NCBI GenBank assembly: GCA_021804825.1
Contig: JAJZGX010000005.1
Location: 17,501 to 52,477, forward strand
Direction of reading: 5' to 3'
DNA from: Pseudomonadota bacterium
Lineage (GTDB): Bacteria > Pseudomonadota > Alphaproteobacteria > Rhizobiales > Beijerinckiaceae
Length of the DNA: 34,977 bases
Positions 26,472 through 34,977 of the stretch are shown one piece after another. The position numbers and the translations under genes are program-made. Position 1 is the stretch's first letter. Every line of letters begins with the position of its first letter. The notes under the pieces were generated by a model. It saw only the letters and a list, made by a program, of their open reading frames with translations. It had not been told where the DNA came from and searched no databases.

Positions 26472-27323
26472 TCAACCCCAGCGCCGCTGCGCCCACATCC
26501 ACTGCGATGGAAAGGCGCGAATATCCGCTTCGAGGGCATTTTGAATCGCCTGCGTAAGCTCGCGAATGTCGCCATCGCGGTCAGGCGTGTAAATCAACGG
26601 AATCTGGGTCAGGCGCAGGGTGAAGCGCACATGCGGCAATCGCACCATGGTGGCCACAAACAAGGGGCGCTGATACTGCCGGGCGACCAGTGCCGGAAAG
26701 CCGGAAGTCGGGGCCGGGCGCCCGAAAAACGTCGTCGGCACGCCATCGTGCATCGGCATGTCGGCCATGATGAATAAAGCGCCGCCATCGCGGACATGGC
26801 GCAGCATTTTACGCGCGCCCTCGCCGTCTTTTGGCCAGACGCCACCGCCGTTGACCGCCTGCCGCATTTTCAAGATCGCGGCATCGACCAGCGGGTTATG
26901 GGCTTTTTGATAGATTCCGGCCGGTTTCATGCCCAAATTGGTGGCGGGCAGGCCGCCAAGCTCCCAATTGCCGATATGGCCGAAGCAGAACACGCCAGCC
27001 CCGCCTTGCGCTGCGATTCTGGTCAGCACGTCGGGCTGTTGAAGACTGATTCGTCCTTCGCGAGCGATATCGGCCATGCGGAAAGCCTCGGCAAAAGTGC
27101 GCCCGAGATTTTCCCACATCTCGAGCAATATTGCCTCACGCGCGGCGGCGGAAAGCTCCGGCAAGGCCGCGGCAATATGCTGGCGCGCCCGCCGGTGACG
27201 CTTGAGGCGCGGCGCGATCAGCCGCCAGAGCTTGCCGCTGAAATCGGAGGCGTGCTCGACCGAAAGCGCGCTGAACAGTGCCCCCACCAGGCGAAAGCCC
27301 AGATATTCGATGCGGTATTTCAT
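26472..27323 (-). CDS. Lipid A biosynthesis acyltransferase (LpxL/HtrB family)
   Basis: A 283-residue membrane-anchored acyltransferase of the LpxL/LpxM family, adding secondary acyl chains to lipid A. The N-terminal hydrophobic segment IEYLGFRLVGALFSAL is followed by ENLGRTFAEAFR and the catalytic HX4E motif in FGHIGNWELGG (His116, Glu121). YQKAHNPLVDAAILKMR, MADMPMHDGVPTTFFGRPAPTSGFPALVAR and the C-terminal FPSQWMWAQRRWG are typical. ATG 27321-27323 is taken as start because family similarity begins there; a TTG at 27386 would add 21 unrelated residues. The ribosome-binding site is poor either way. It sits between moeA and xthA on the same strand. Confidence 0.9.
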   Translation of the reverse strand: MKYRIEYLGFRLVGALFSALSVEHASDFSGKLWRLIAPRLKRHRRARQHIAAALPELSAAAREAILLEMWENLGRTFAEAFRMADIAREGRISLQQPDVLTRIAAQGGAGVFCFGHIGNWELGGLPATNLGMKPAGIYQKAHNPLVDAAILKMRQAVNGGGVWPKDGEGARKMLRHVRDGGALFIMADMPMHDGVPTTFFGRPAPTSGFPALVARQYQRPLFVATMVRLPHVRFTLRLTQIPLIYTPDRDGDIRELTQAIQNALEADIRAFPSQWMWAQRRWG

Positions 27324-27447
27324 GCTGATTGACGGGCGTCGCGCCGAAATCAGCGACGAAGCAGAGTCATGCCGAGGTGATGTCAAGCCGCTAGGCTCCG
27401 CTCATTTGCGCCGGGCATCTGAATCAACAAGGCTCATTCTCCATGAC

Positions 27448-28683
27448 CTACAGGCCTGCCTCGAGCCGTATGATACGGCAGGCATCGCCCTTCTTGCCCG
27501 CAGGCGCGTGGGGCGCCCGCACCAAAAGGCATTGCGCCTCGGCGAGTACCCGCAGCATGGAACTATCCTGCACGCCAAATGCCGTGACAACGGGTAGATT
27601 TTCACCGTTCACCTGCCAGGTGGCGCGCACATAATCCTCCCGCGCATCATTGGCGGCAATGTCCGCCCCGAGCACGCCTGCCACCGATATATCGCTGCCG
27701 GCCTTGATGTCCCCACTCAAGGCCCGCACCAGCGGTTGCAAAAACAAATGGCCACACACGATCGACGAGACCGGATTACCGGGAAGGCCAAGAATATGCA
27801 TCGCCCCGAGGCTGCCGTGGATCAGCGGTTTGCCGGGCCGCATGGCGATGCGCCAGAAATGCAGGTCCATGCCTTCACGGGTCAATGCCGATTTCACGAG
27901 GTCATGATCACCGACCGATGCGCCGCCCAGCGTCACCAGCACATCGGCTTTGGCGGCGCGCGCCGCAAGAATGCCGCTCTCGAGCGCCGCAAAACTATCT
28001 TGCGCGATACCAAGATCAATCGGCTCGCCTCCGGCAGCCAGCACATGCGCGGCAATGGCGAATGAGTTGGAGGCGACAATCTGATCGGGCCCCGGCTTCG
28101 TGCCCGGACGCACCAATTCATCGCCTGTCGCAAGAATTGCAACGCGCGGACGCCGCACCACCGGCACATGGCCGTGGTTCATTGCCGCTGCCAAAGCCAG
28201 TTCTGGCGCACCCAGTCTGCGTCCGGCCTTGAGCAATATCTCGCCGGTCGAGAAGTCGAGACCGGCGGCGCGCACGCTGCGGCCAGAAGTCACCGGCTGC
28301 TGGAGGCTGATTTGGTCGCCGTCGCGGGTTACCAGCTCCTGCATCTGCACGGCGTCGGCGCCGGGTGGCACAATCGCCCCGGTGAATATTCGCACGGTTT
28401 CGCCGCGTTGCAGCACGCCGTCATAGCGGTGGCCAGCCGAAGATGTGCCGATCACTTTCAGCAGTTGCGTCGGATCGGTGCCGTCCAGGGCGTTGAGGGC
28501 GTAACCGTCCATGGCGGACACCGGCTCTGGCGGCTGCGTGCGTGTGCTGGCAAGATCAAGCGCCAGCGTGCGCCCCCACGCCTCGGCGAGGGCCAATTTT
28601 TCGGTCTCGAGCGGCCGCGCCCGCTCCAGCACGCCTGCCAAAGCCTGCGCAACGCTGATCAACTTCGCCTCATCCACGCGCAT
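27448..28683 (-). CDS. moeA: Molybdopterin molybdenumtransferase
   Basis: A 411-residue MoeA, which inserts molybdate into adenylylated molybdopterin to form the molybdenum cofactor. Motifs: [95 protein letters not shown] (MoaB/Mog-like domain), [12 protein letters not shown] and [10 protein letters not shown], then the C-terminal beta domain. Full length. Its start overlaps moaC by 14 nt. It is the last gene of the trp-moa run; about 125 nt separate it from the next gene, the lipid A acyltransferase. Confidence 0.95.
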   Translation of the reverse strand: MRVDEAKLISVAQALAGVLERARPLETEKLALAEAWGRTLALDLASTRTQPPEPVSAMDGYALNALDGTDPTQLLKVIGTSSAGHRYDGVLQRGETVRIFTGAIVPPGADAVQMQELVTRDGDQISLQQPVTSGRSVRAAGLDFSTGEILLKAGRRLGAPELALAAAMNHGHVPVVRRPRVAILATGDELVRPGTKPGPDQIVASNSFAIAAHVLAAGGEPIDLGIAQDSFAALESGILAARAAKADVLVTLGGASVGDHDLVKSALTREGMDLHFWRIAMRPGKPLIHGSLGAMHILGLPGNPVSSIVCGHLFLQPLVRALSGDIKAGSDISVAGVLGADIAANDAREDYVRATWQVNGENLPVVTAFGVQDSSMLRVLAEAQCLLVRAPHAPAGKKGDACRIIRLEAGL

Positions 28684-29158
28684 CAGCTTTCAGCCATGTT
28701 CCCGATTTGCCGCCTCGCTTCATATCGAGGGCGATGTTCTCGATCCGCATCCCGCGATCCACGGCCTTGAGCATGTCGTAGATCGTCAGGCAGGCGATGC
28801 TGACCGCCGTCAGCGCTTCCATCTCGACGCCGGTCTGGCCGGAAACCTTGACCTTGGCCACAACGTTGAAACCCGGCAATTCAGGATCTGCAACAATATC
28901 CACCTTCAAGCTGGTGATGGCCAGCGGATGGCAGAGCGGGATCAGTTCATGGGTGCGTTTGGCGGCCATGATGCCGGCAATCCGTGCCGTGCCGAGCACA
29001 TCGCCCTTTTTGGCCTGACCCGCCATGGCCAGTTGCAGCGTCGCGGCCTGCATGACCACTCGCCCGCTGGCGCTGGCCTCACGCGCGGTGACATCCTTGG
29101 CGCCCACATCGACCATATGCGCTTCGCCCTGCGCGGTGATATGGCTGAGGGCGCTCAT
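28670..29158 (-). CDS. moaC: Cyclic pyranopterin monophosphate synthase
   Basis: A 162-residue MoaC, which works after MoaA to form cyclic pyranopterin monophosphate, the first stable molybdopterin precursor. The whole family pattern is visible: [95 protein letters not shown]. The start ATG 29156-29158 forms an ATGA overlap with trpC; a longer open frame exists upstream but is part of trpC. It overlaps moeA by 14 nt, so the trp and moa genes are read as a single unit. Confidence 0.96.
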   Translation of the reverse strand: MSALSHITAQGEAHMVDVGAKDVTAREASASGRVVMQAATLQLAMAGQAKKGDVLGTARIAGIMAAKRTHELIPLCHPLAITSLKVDIVADPELPGFNVVAKVKVSGQTGVEMEALTAVSIACLTIYDMLKAVDRGMRIENIALDMKRGGKSGTWLKADARG

Positions 29159-29964
29159 GACAGCGCCAGTTCCTTGCCAGTGATCAGATGATGTGCCGCC
29201 TTGGCGACATCGGGGCTGCGCATCAGGCTCTCGCCCACCAAAAAGCTGGAAATCCCTGCCTGGTGCAGCCGCAGGCAATCCTGATGTGACGAAATTCCGC
29301 TCTCGCTGATGATGATACGGCCTGCCGGCACCTTGCGGGCCAAAGCCTCGCTGGTTTCAAGCTTGACCTCAAAGGTGCGCAAATCACGGTTGTTGATGCC
29401 AATCAACCGGGTCTCCAAGCTCAAGGCGCGGTTCAGTTCGGCCTCGTCATGCACTTCGACCAGCACATCAAGGGTCAGATCATGCGCGGCTGCGTTCAGC
29501 GCCCGCGCTTCCGAATCACTGACGGCGGCCATGATGATCAAAATGCAATCTGCTCCCCAGGCGCTGGCTTCATAGACCTGATAGGGATCAAAAAGGAAAT
29601 CCTTGCGCAGCACAGGCAAGGGGCACGCGGCTCGCGCTTGCGCCAAAGCTTCGGCGCTGCCCTGAAAGGAAGGGCCATCGGTCAAGACCGAAAGACACGC
29701 CGCGCCGCCCCTGTGATAGGCAGCGGCGAGCTTGGCCGGGTCGAAATCTGCACAGATCAGGCCTTTCGAGGGGCTGGCTTTCTTTATTTCAGCGATGAGC
29801 GCCACGCGGCTCACATCATGCTTGGCCTCGATGGCTTTGACAAAGCCGCGCGGTCGATCGCGTTTGGCAATGCGGCGTTCGAGCGATGTCATCGGCACGG
29901 CGACTTTGGCAACCGCAATTTCCTTGCGCTTGTAAGCCTCAATCTTTTTCAAGATATCACTCAT
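29155..29964 (-). CDS. trpC: Indole-3-glycerol phosphate synthase
   Basis: A 269-residue TIM-barrel enzyme that cyclises CdRP to indole-3-glycerol phosphate. [43 protein letters not shown] holds the catalytic Lys-Ser-Pro stretch. [55 protein letters not shown], and [13 protein letters not shown] with [14 protein letters not shown] complete the pattern. It is stand-alone, not fused to TrpF. It overlaps trpD and moaC by four bases on each side. Confidence 0.96.
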   Translation of the reverse strand: MSDILKKIEAYKRKEIAVAKVAVPMTSLERRIAKRDRPRGFVKAIEAKHDVSRVALIAEIKKASPSKGLICADFDPAKLAAAYHRGGAACLSVLTDGPSFQGSAEALAQARAACPLPVLRKDFLFDPYQVYEASAWGADCILIIMAAVSDSEARALNAAAHDLTLDVLVEVHDEAELNRALSLETRLIGINNRDLRTFEVKLETSEALARKVPAGRIIISESGISSHQDCLRLHQAGISSFLVGESLMRSPDVAKAAHHLITGKELALS

Positions 29965-30986
29965 GCCACCTCCATCTCATTCGAGGCCCGCACCAATTCT
30001 GCCAGTGTCGAGCGGGCTGCGCCGTTGTCGAGCGCATGGGCCGCCATGGCGACTCCCGCTTTGAGATCAGCTGCCTTGCCAGCGACCACCAGCGCCGCGG
30101 CGGCATTGAGCAGGGCAATGTCGCGATAGGGCGAGGGGGCGCCATCGAGCACAGCCCGCAGCGCCGCGGCATTATGGTCGGGATCGCCGCCCTTCAGGTC
30201 AGCCAGGCTGGCGCGCGGCAGGCCGGCGTCCTCAGGTGTGATCTCGAAGCTTCGTATCACGCCACTTTCCAGCGCCACGACATGGGTCACGCCGGTGGTT
30301 GTCAGTTCATCCAGCCCATCTTCGCCATGCACCAGCCAGACACGCTCACTGCCCAGCGTGCGAAGCACATGCGCAAGAGGTTCAAGCCAGCTTGCGGAAA
30401 ACACGCCGAGGACCTGGCGTTTGACACCAGCCGGGTTCGACAAGGGGCCGAGCAGATTGAAAATCGTGCGGGTGCCGAGTTCAGCGCGCGCTGGGCCGAC
30501 ATGGCGCATGGCGGCATGGTGGGTCTGGGCCATCATGAAGCCAATGCCGGTCTCGGCGATGCAGCGTGTTACATCGGTGGGATTGAGGCCGATCTTCACG
30601 CCAAGGCTGCTCAGAACGTCGCTGGATCCGGATTTTGACGATGCGGCGCGGTTGCCATGTTTGGCGACCTTCACCCCGCAAGCGGCCACAATGATCGCCG
30701 CCAGCGTCGAGACATTGAACGAGCCGTGGCCATCGCCGCCGGTGCCGACAATGTCGATGGCGTCAGGATCGGTCACGACCCGCAGCATTTTGGCGCGCAT
30801 GACGCTGACCGCGCCGACGATCTCGGCGACGGTCTCGCCGCGCACGCGCAAAGCCAGCAGAAAGCCGCCCATTTGGGCAGGCGTCACTTCGCCGGAAAGC
30901 AGCATGTCGAAAGCCGCCTCGGCCTCGCCACGTGTGAGACTGGCACCGGTAGCGACCTGGGCAAGGAGCGGCTTGAATTGATCCAT
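29961..30986 (-). CDS. trpD: Anthranilate phosphoribosyltransferase
   Basis: A 341-residue enzyme transferring phosphoribose from PRPP to anthranilate. The N-terminal helical domain ([37 protein letters not shown]) is followed by the PRPP-binding [17 protein letters not shown] (78-94), [37 protein letters not shown] and [19 protein letters not shown]. All catalytic and metal-binding segments are intact. ATG 30984-30986, 15 nt after the trpG stop. It has a 4-nt overlap with trpC. Confidence 0.96.
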   Translation of the reverse strand: MDQFKPLLAQVATGASLTRGEAEAAFDMLLSGEVTPAQMGGFLLALRVRGETVAEIVGAVSVMRAKMLRVVTDPDAIDIVGTGGDGHGSFNVSTLAAIIVAACGVKVAKHGNRAASSKSGSSDVLSSLGVKIGLNPTDVTRCIAETGIGFMMAQTHHAAMRHVGPARAELGTRTIFNLLGPLSNPAGVKRQVLGVFSASWLEPLAHVLRTLGSERVWLVHGEDGLDELTTTGVTHVVALESGVIRSFEITPEDAGLPRASLADLKGGDPDHNAAALRAVLDGAPSPYRDIALLNAAAALVVAGKAADLKAGVAMAAHALDNGAARSTLAELVRASNEMEVA

Positions 30987-31001
30987 GCTTCGCGAGGCCC
31001 C

Positions 31002-31607
31002 TCAGGCTGTCATACGGTGATGTGCGTTCCACACCTGCGCCATTCCCAGAAAATTGCCAAGTATCTTGTGGCCAAATTCCGAGGCGATGCTTTCTGGGTG
31101 AAATTGCACGCCATGCACCGGGTGGCTGCGATGGCTCAGACCCATGATCACGTTGCTTTCGGCCCGCGCGGTGATTTCGAGGCAGGCAGGCAGGCTCGCC
31201 TCATCGACGACCAGCGAATGATAGCGCGTCGCCTTGAACGGCCTGTCAATCCCGGCGAACAAGCCGCGCGGCACGGCGGTGATCGAAGATAATTTGCCGT
31301 GCATCGGCATGTTGGCGCGCCGCACCACGCCGCCATAGACCTGGCCGATCGCCTGATGGCCGAGGCAGACCCCCATGATCGGGATATGGGCGCCGGCCCG
31401 CTCGATCAAGGCGCAGCAGATCCCGGCTTCGTCGGGTGTGCCGGGGCCTGGCGACAGCACGATGGCGTCGGGAGACTGGCGCATGAGGTCGTCAACACTG
31501 ACCGTATCATTACGCATGACTTTGACGTCCGCCCCCAGCGCCCCGAAATAATGCACGAGGTTAAAGGTGAAGCTGTCATAATTGTCGATCAGCGCGATAC
31601 GCATCAT
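31002..31607 (-). CDS. trpG: Anthranilate synthase component II (glutamine amidotransferase)
   Basis: A 201-residue class I glutamine amidotransferase supplying ammonia to TrpE. LIDNYDSFTFNLVHYFGALG, VLSPGPGTPDEAG, the nucleophile elbow GVCLGHQAIG (Cys81) and VHGVQFHPESIASEFGHKILGNFL (catalytic His/Glu) are complete. It might also serve para-aminobenzoate synthesis as PabA, but the position between trpE and trpD supports the trp role. ATG 31605-31607 with GAGG eight bases upstream is chosen; ATG 31602-31604 is adjacent. A longer frame to 31796 only shadows trpE. The 76-nt trpE-trpG spacer is the largest gap in the run. Confidence 0.95.
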   Translation of the reverse strand: MMRIALIDNYDSFTFNLVHYFGALGADVKVMRNDTVSVDDLMRQSPDAIVLSPGPGTPDEAGICCALIERAGAHIPIMGVCLGHQAIGQVYGGVVRRANMPMHGKLSSITAVPRGLFAGIDRPFKATRYHSLVVDEASLPACLEITARAESNVIMGLSHRSHPVHGVQFHPESIASEFGHKILGNFLGMAQVWNAHHRMTA

Positions 31608-31683
31608 GCCGCGAGCCTCAGTGAACATGAGCCTGTTATTCGGGCGAAAGCCGTTCGAGGTCAAGTGTGCTCTCGCCCGTGCC

Positions 31684-33201
31684 TCACTGGCCGCGTTTGG
31701 GGGCGGTGGCGAAGCGGACGGCCTCCTCGGCGGCGCGAAACTGCGCCATCGCTTTGTTGACGCATTCCATTTGCTCGGAAGCGGCATTGGAATCATGCAC
31801 GATTCCGGCTCCAGCCTGCACGTGCATCACGCCGTTCTTGACCAGAGCGGTGCGCATGACAATGCAGGTATCCATTTCGCCGGAGGCGCCAAAATATCCA
31901 ATGCAGCCGCCATAAATGCCGCGCCGATCGGTCTCGAGTTCATCGATGATCTGCATCGCCCGCACTTTGGGCGCCCCCGAAACCGTGCCAGCCGGAAAGC
32001 CGGCCGCGAGCGCGTCGATCACGTCATGGCTGGGGCCAAGCCTGCCTTCAACGTTGGAGACGATGTGCATGACGTGGCTGTAGCGCTCGACAAAAAACTG
32101 GTCGGTCACCTGAACGCTGCCGATTTCGGCGACCCGGCCAACGTCATTGCGGCCAAGGTCGAGCAACATCAGATGTTCGGCACGCTCTTTTTCGTCGGCC
32201 AGCAATTCGCGCTCGAGCGCGGCATCGGCCTGAGGTGTCGCACCGCGCGGTCTGGTGCCGGCAATGGGGCGAATGGTAATGACGCTGTCTCTGGCCCGCA
32301 CAAGAATTTCCGGACTGGAGCAGACAATCTGGAAGCCGCCAAAATCGAGATAGCAAAGATAGGGTGAGGGGTTGATGCGCCGCAACGCGCGATAAAGCGC
32401 AAATGCCGGCAAGGTGAACGGCGCGCTGAATCGCTGCGACAGCACTACCTGAAAAATATCGCCCGCCGCAATATGCTCCTTGGCCGCCGCCACCATGTCG
32501 AGAAAGCGCGGCTCCGGCGTGTTCGACACAGGCCTTGCGGCGCTCATCAGCGGATCATCGCCACCGCTTTGGTGGGCCAATGGCCCTTCCAGCGTCGCCA
32601 CGGCGGCTTCCAGCCGCTCGACCGCGCCAGCATAGGCTGCGGCGGCAGAGGTCCCCGCGTGCGGGCGCACCGGCGCGAAAAGATGGATTTCATCACGCAC
32701 CGTGTCAAAGACCACCATCAATGTGGGTCTGATCATCAGCGCGTCCGGCACGCCAATCGAATCGTGCTTGGGCTCTGCCAGGCGCTCCATCTGGCGCACC
32801 ATTTCATAGCCTAGGTAGCCGAACACGCCTGCCGCCATCGGCGGTTGGCCGGGCATCGGCGCAATCGTCGATTCAGCGATGAGTTCACGCAGCGAAACCA
32901 GGCTCGAAGCTGCACAGGGCACAAAGGCGTCGCGATCACGCAAGGCATCGCGGTTGATTTCGGCTTGTGCGCCTCTCGCCCGCCAGATGATGTCGGGATC
33001 GAGGCCGATCATCGAATAGCGGCCGCGCGCCGCATTGCCTTCCACCGATTCCAGCAGAAAGACATTGCCCTGTCGGCCTGCTGACAGCTTCAGAAAGGCC
33101 GATACCGGCGTTTCGAGATCGCCGACCAGACGCGTCGTCACCAGTTGTGCTGCGCCGCCGTCATAGACCGCGGCAAATGTCGCAAAATCAGGACTGGTCA
33201 T
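31684..33201 (-). CDS. trpE: Anthranilate synthase component I
   Basis: A 505-residue chorismate-utilising enzyme that forms anthranilate with TrpG. The LLES element of the tryptophan feedback site is at 49-52. The catalytic half holds AAGDIFQVVLSQRFSAP, ALRRINPSPYLCYLDFGGFQIVCSSPEILVR, ITIRPIAGTRPRG, LLADEKERAEHLMLLDLGRNDVGRV and AGFPAGTVSGAPKVRAMQIIDELE, followed by YGGCIGYFGASGEMDTCIVMRTALV. It is not fused to TrpG, unlike the TrpE(G) of some Rhizobiaceae. Its ATG overlaps the ppiD stop by four bases, leaving no room for a leader-peptide attenuator directly in front. Confidence 0.96.
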   Translation of the reverse strand: MTSPDFATFAAVYDGGAAQLVTTRLVGDLETPVSAFLKLSAGRQGNVFLLESVEGNAARGRYSMIGLDPDIIWRARGAQAEINRDALRDRDAFVPCAASSLVSLRELIAESTIAPMPGQPPMAAGVFGYLGYEMVRQMERLAEPKHDSIGVPDALMIRPTLMVVFDTVRDEIHLFAPVRPHAGTSAAAAYAGAVERLEAAVATLEGPLAHQSGGDDPLMSAARPVSNTPEPRFLDMVAAAKEHIAAGDIFQVVLSQRFSAPFTLPAFALYRALRRINPSPYLCYLDFGGFQIVCSSPEILVRARDSVITIRPIAGTRPRGATPQADAALERELLADEKERAEHLMLLDLGRNDVGRVAEIGSVQVTDQFFVERYSHVMHIVSNVEGRLGPSHDVIDALAAGFPAGTVSGAPKVRAMQIIDELETDRRGIYGGCIGYFGASGEMDTCIVMRTALVKNGVMHVQAGAGIVHDSNAASEQMECVNKAMAQFRAAEEAVRFATAPKRGQ

Positions 33202-34977
33202 TGTTGCGCCGGCACGTTGGCACCGATGGTTTTGGCGACCACTTCGGCATCGATCTTCACGCCCTGCTGCGCCTTGAGGGCGTCAACATATTCACGCGCC
33301 ACATCATTGCCGATGGCCGCCTGCAACTGCCGGGTCACCGAGGCTTTCAGCTTCGCATCGGTGAATGGCGGCACCAGCGCATCGAGCACCTTGAACACAG
33401 CCCAGCCCTTGCCCGGTTCGGGGGCCGAGCTTGCTTGTCCGACATGGACATTGAACACCTGCGCGGCGATCGAGGCACCCAGATCTGGCGTACCTTCGCG
33501 CTTCACATCGGCAACGTGCAGCACCGGCAGATTGCCGTTGGCTTTGGCAAGGTCAGCCAGAGTGGCGCCCTTGTTGAGTTGCGCGACGAGCGCCATCGCC
33601 TTGGCCGAGAGCGCCTTGTCGATCTGGTCGTTCTGCCAGCTGGTCAGCACCAAAGGACGCACCTGCGCCAGGCTGCGCTGGTGTGCCGGATCCACGCTTT
33701 TCAGTTCAAACCACTCGATGCCGCCACCCTTGGTGGTGATGGTCTCGTTATCGACACCCACAGCAGTGTCGAACACGGCCCTGAGCAAGGCGCTGCCGGG
33801 TTCCAGCCCGGCGACCGGTTTGCCTGCGGGGTCTTTACCGGCGGCATCGATAGCATCCACAGTTCGTGCCTTCAGGCCCACAGCAGCAGCGGCATCTGCC
33901 AGATCCTTGCCATTGGAGCGGGCGTCCTCGATCTTGTCGTGGAGCGTTTGCAACTCTTTGCCGGCGGCCTCCTTGGCAAGCACGGCCTTGATCGCCGGGG
34001 CCACTTCGGCATAGGGCACGATCGACTTGGGCACGATTTTGGCGACATGAACCAGCGCATAGCCGATCAGATTCTTGATCGGCGCGCTGGTTGCGCCCTC
34101 CGCCAGACTGAACGCCGCCTTGTCGATTGCGGGCAGAAGCGTGCCCTGCTTCACAAGGCCAAGGTCGTAATCAGCGGGCGAGAGCTTGCGCGCGGCGGCG
34201 ATGTCCGTGAAGCTGGTTCCGGCGGCGATCTTGGCAGCGGCGGCGGTCGCGCCGGCTTCTGTCTTGAATGTGATCTGCTGCACCTGACGCTGCTCGGGCT
34301 TGGTATAAAGTCGCGCCTTGTCAACCTCATAGCGCGGCTTGGCTTGCGCATCCGGGATGACGATGGTTTTCTGCAATTGCCCGGGCTCCAGATCAAGCAT
34401 GACGAGCTTGCGATATTCCGGCGCGGCCCAGGCGCTGGCACGCGGCGCAAAATAAGCCGCCAATTGCTTGTCATCCGGGGCCCTGATGGTGCCGGCGGCC
34501 GCCTTGGGCAGCAGAATATAATCAATGCTGCGCGTTTCGTTGACGGCGCGGTTGATAACGTCCAGCCATGACACCGGGGTGCCGAAATTGGCGGTCAGCG
34601 CCGAGAGAATCTGGCCATGCAGCAGGGCTTGGCGCTGCTTCAGCGCAAACGTGTCCTCGTTCATGCCGTTGTTTTGCAGGAAATTCTGGAACAGGTTGGG
34701 ATCGAACTTGCCGCCCGCACCGGCAAATTGCGGTGCGTTGGTCACTGTGGTCGCCACTTCGGCATCCGAGACCGCGAGCCCAAGTCTTTTGGCTTCGCCA
34801 TCCATCGCCGCCTGATCAACCAGCACGGCCATGACCTGCTTGTCGACCCCCTGGCTCACCGCCTCGGTGGTGGTGACGCTGTGTTTGGCTTTGGCGCTCA
34901 TCGCCTGCAATTGCTTGGCAAAGGCATCGCGCAAGGCGGTGTCGTCGATTTTTGTCGATCCTACCGTGGCGACCGTC
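33198..34977 (-). CDS. ppiD: Periplasmic folding chaperone PpiD, C-terminal part (5' end outside window)
   Basis: At least 592 residues of a SurA/PpiD-type peptidyl-prolyl isomerase, open to the window edge, so the N-terminal membrane anchor is not visible. The SurA_N-like region (ALRDAFAKQLQAM, then VDKQVMAVLVDQAAMDGEAKRLGLAVSDAEV and FDPNLFQNFLQNNGMNEDTFALKQRQAL) precedes a parvulin domain around YTKPEQRQVQQITFKTEAGA to LGLVKQGTLLPAIDKAAFSLAEGATSAPIKNLIGYALVHVAKI. Two later repeats of similar type follow. PpiD sits at the inner membrane near the Sec translocon and assists folding of exported proteins. It overlaps trpE by four bases, as in many Rhizobiales. Confidence 0.92.
   Translation of the reverse strand, partial: TVATVGSTKIDDTALRDAFAKQLQAMSAKAKHSVTTTEAVSQGVDKQVMAVLVDQAAMDGEAKRLGLAVSDAEVATTVTNAPQFAGAGGKFDPNLFQNFLQNNGMNEDTFALKQRQALLHGQILSALTANFGTPVSWLDVINRAVNETRSIDYILLPKAAAGTIRAPDDKQLAAYFAPRASAWAAPEYRKLVMLDLEPGQLQKTIVIPDAQAKPRYEVDKARLYTKPEQRQVQQITFKTEAGATAAAAKIAAGTSFTDIAAARKLSPADYDLGLVKQGTLLPAIDKAAFSLAEGATSAPIKNLIGYALVHVAKIVPKSIVPYAEVAPAIKAVLAKEAAGKELQTLHDKIEDARSNGKDLADAAAAVGLKARTVDAIDAAGKDPAGKPVAGLEPGSALLRAVFDTAVGVDNETITTKGGGIEWFELKSVDPAHQRSLAQVRPLVLTSWQNDQIDKALSAKAMALVAQLNKGATLADLAKANGNLPVLHVADVKREGTPDLGASIAAQVFNVHVGQASSAPEPGKGWAVFKVLDALVPPFTDAKLKASVTRQLQAAIGNDVAREYVDALKAQQGVKIDAEVVAKTIGANVPAQQ

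Noticed and set aside
31608-31683. Attenuator or leader peptide between trpE and trpG
   Set aside because: The 76-nt spacer has no Trp-rich peptide and no alternative hairpin pair.
33147-34571. Long open frame (474 codons) on the plus strand opposite ppiD
   Set aside because: Shadow of the ppiD reading frame; composition is Arg/His/Gly-rich as expected for an antisense frame of a GC-rich gene.

Overview
The window is a GC-rich, gene-dense stretch of an alphaproteobacterial chromosome. Gene order and protein families point to the Rhizobiales (Hyphomicrobiales). The strongest pointers are the hemE / PPRP-maf-coaE-dnaQ-secB block, the dapB-gpmA pair, an ExoR-type Sel1 protein, a CP4-like class II EPSP synthase, and ppiD-trpEGDC-moaC-moeA. 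I cannot name a genus from the sequence alone. I see no rRNA, tRNA, CRISPR, insertion sequence or prophage; essentially all of it is core genome.

Layout. Positions 1-5832 are read on the minus strand: prfA (cut by the window edge), a two-domain universal stress protein, a Coa1-like membrane protein, cmk-aroA (4-nt overlap), and hemE-hemJ for heme synthesis. Positions 5833-6231 are a 399-nt gap between hemE and the PPRP gene. It holds an AT-rich stretch, a cluster of DnaA-box-like 9-mers and a good sigma-70 promoter. By position and content it is a candidate chromosomal replication origin (oriC). Genes to its right run mainly on the plus strand for about 19 kb: PPRP-maf-coaE-dnaQ, then secB and fxsA (minus), the Tim44-like/mltA/Smr run, a PfkB-family adenosine kinase-like gene, yceI plus cytochrome b561, gpmA and dapB (minus), an agmatinase-type gene, a dienelactone hydrolase, lptB-rpoN, an orphan yejA-type binding protein, and ilvD with an exoR-like gene. 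From 25645 to the end everything is minus: xthA, a lipid A acyltransferase, then a tightly overlapped ppiD-trpE-trpG-trpD-trpC-moaC-moeA run.

How the genes fit together. Three blocks serve biosynthesis: aroA (chorismate) and trpEGDC (chorismate to indole-glycerol phosphate), hemE/hemJ (heme), and ilvD/dapB (branched-chain amino acids and lysine). Envelope functions are spread through the window: secB, ppiD, mltA, lptB, the lipid A acyltransferase and the yejA-type protein. Several genes start with TTG or GTG; where the ribosome-binding site decides the start I give the reasoning.

The main items for a second look are: the putative oriC and its DnaA-like repeats; the TTG start of hemE with an out-of-frame ATG four bases upstream; departures from usual rhizobial gene order (no aroE between maf and coaE, no lptC/lptA or hpf/ptsN around lptB-rpoN, no lexA after moeA); an orphan Tat-type YejA; and the exoR-like gene overlapping ilvD.
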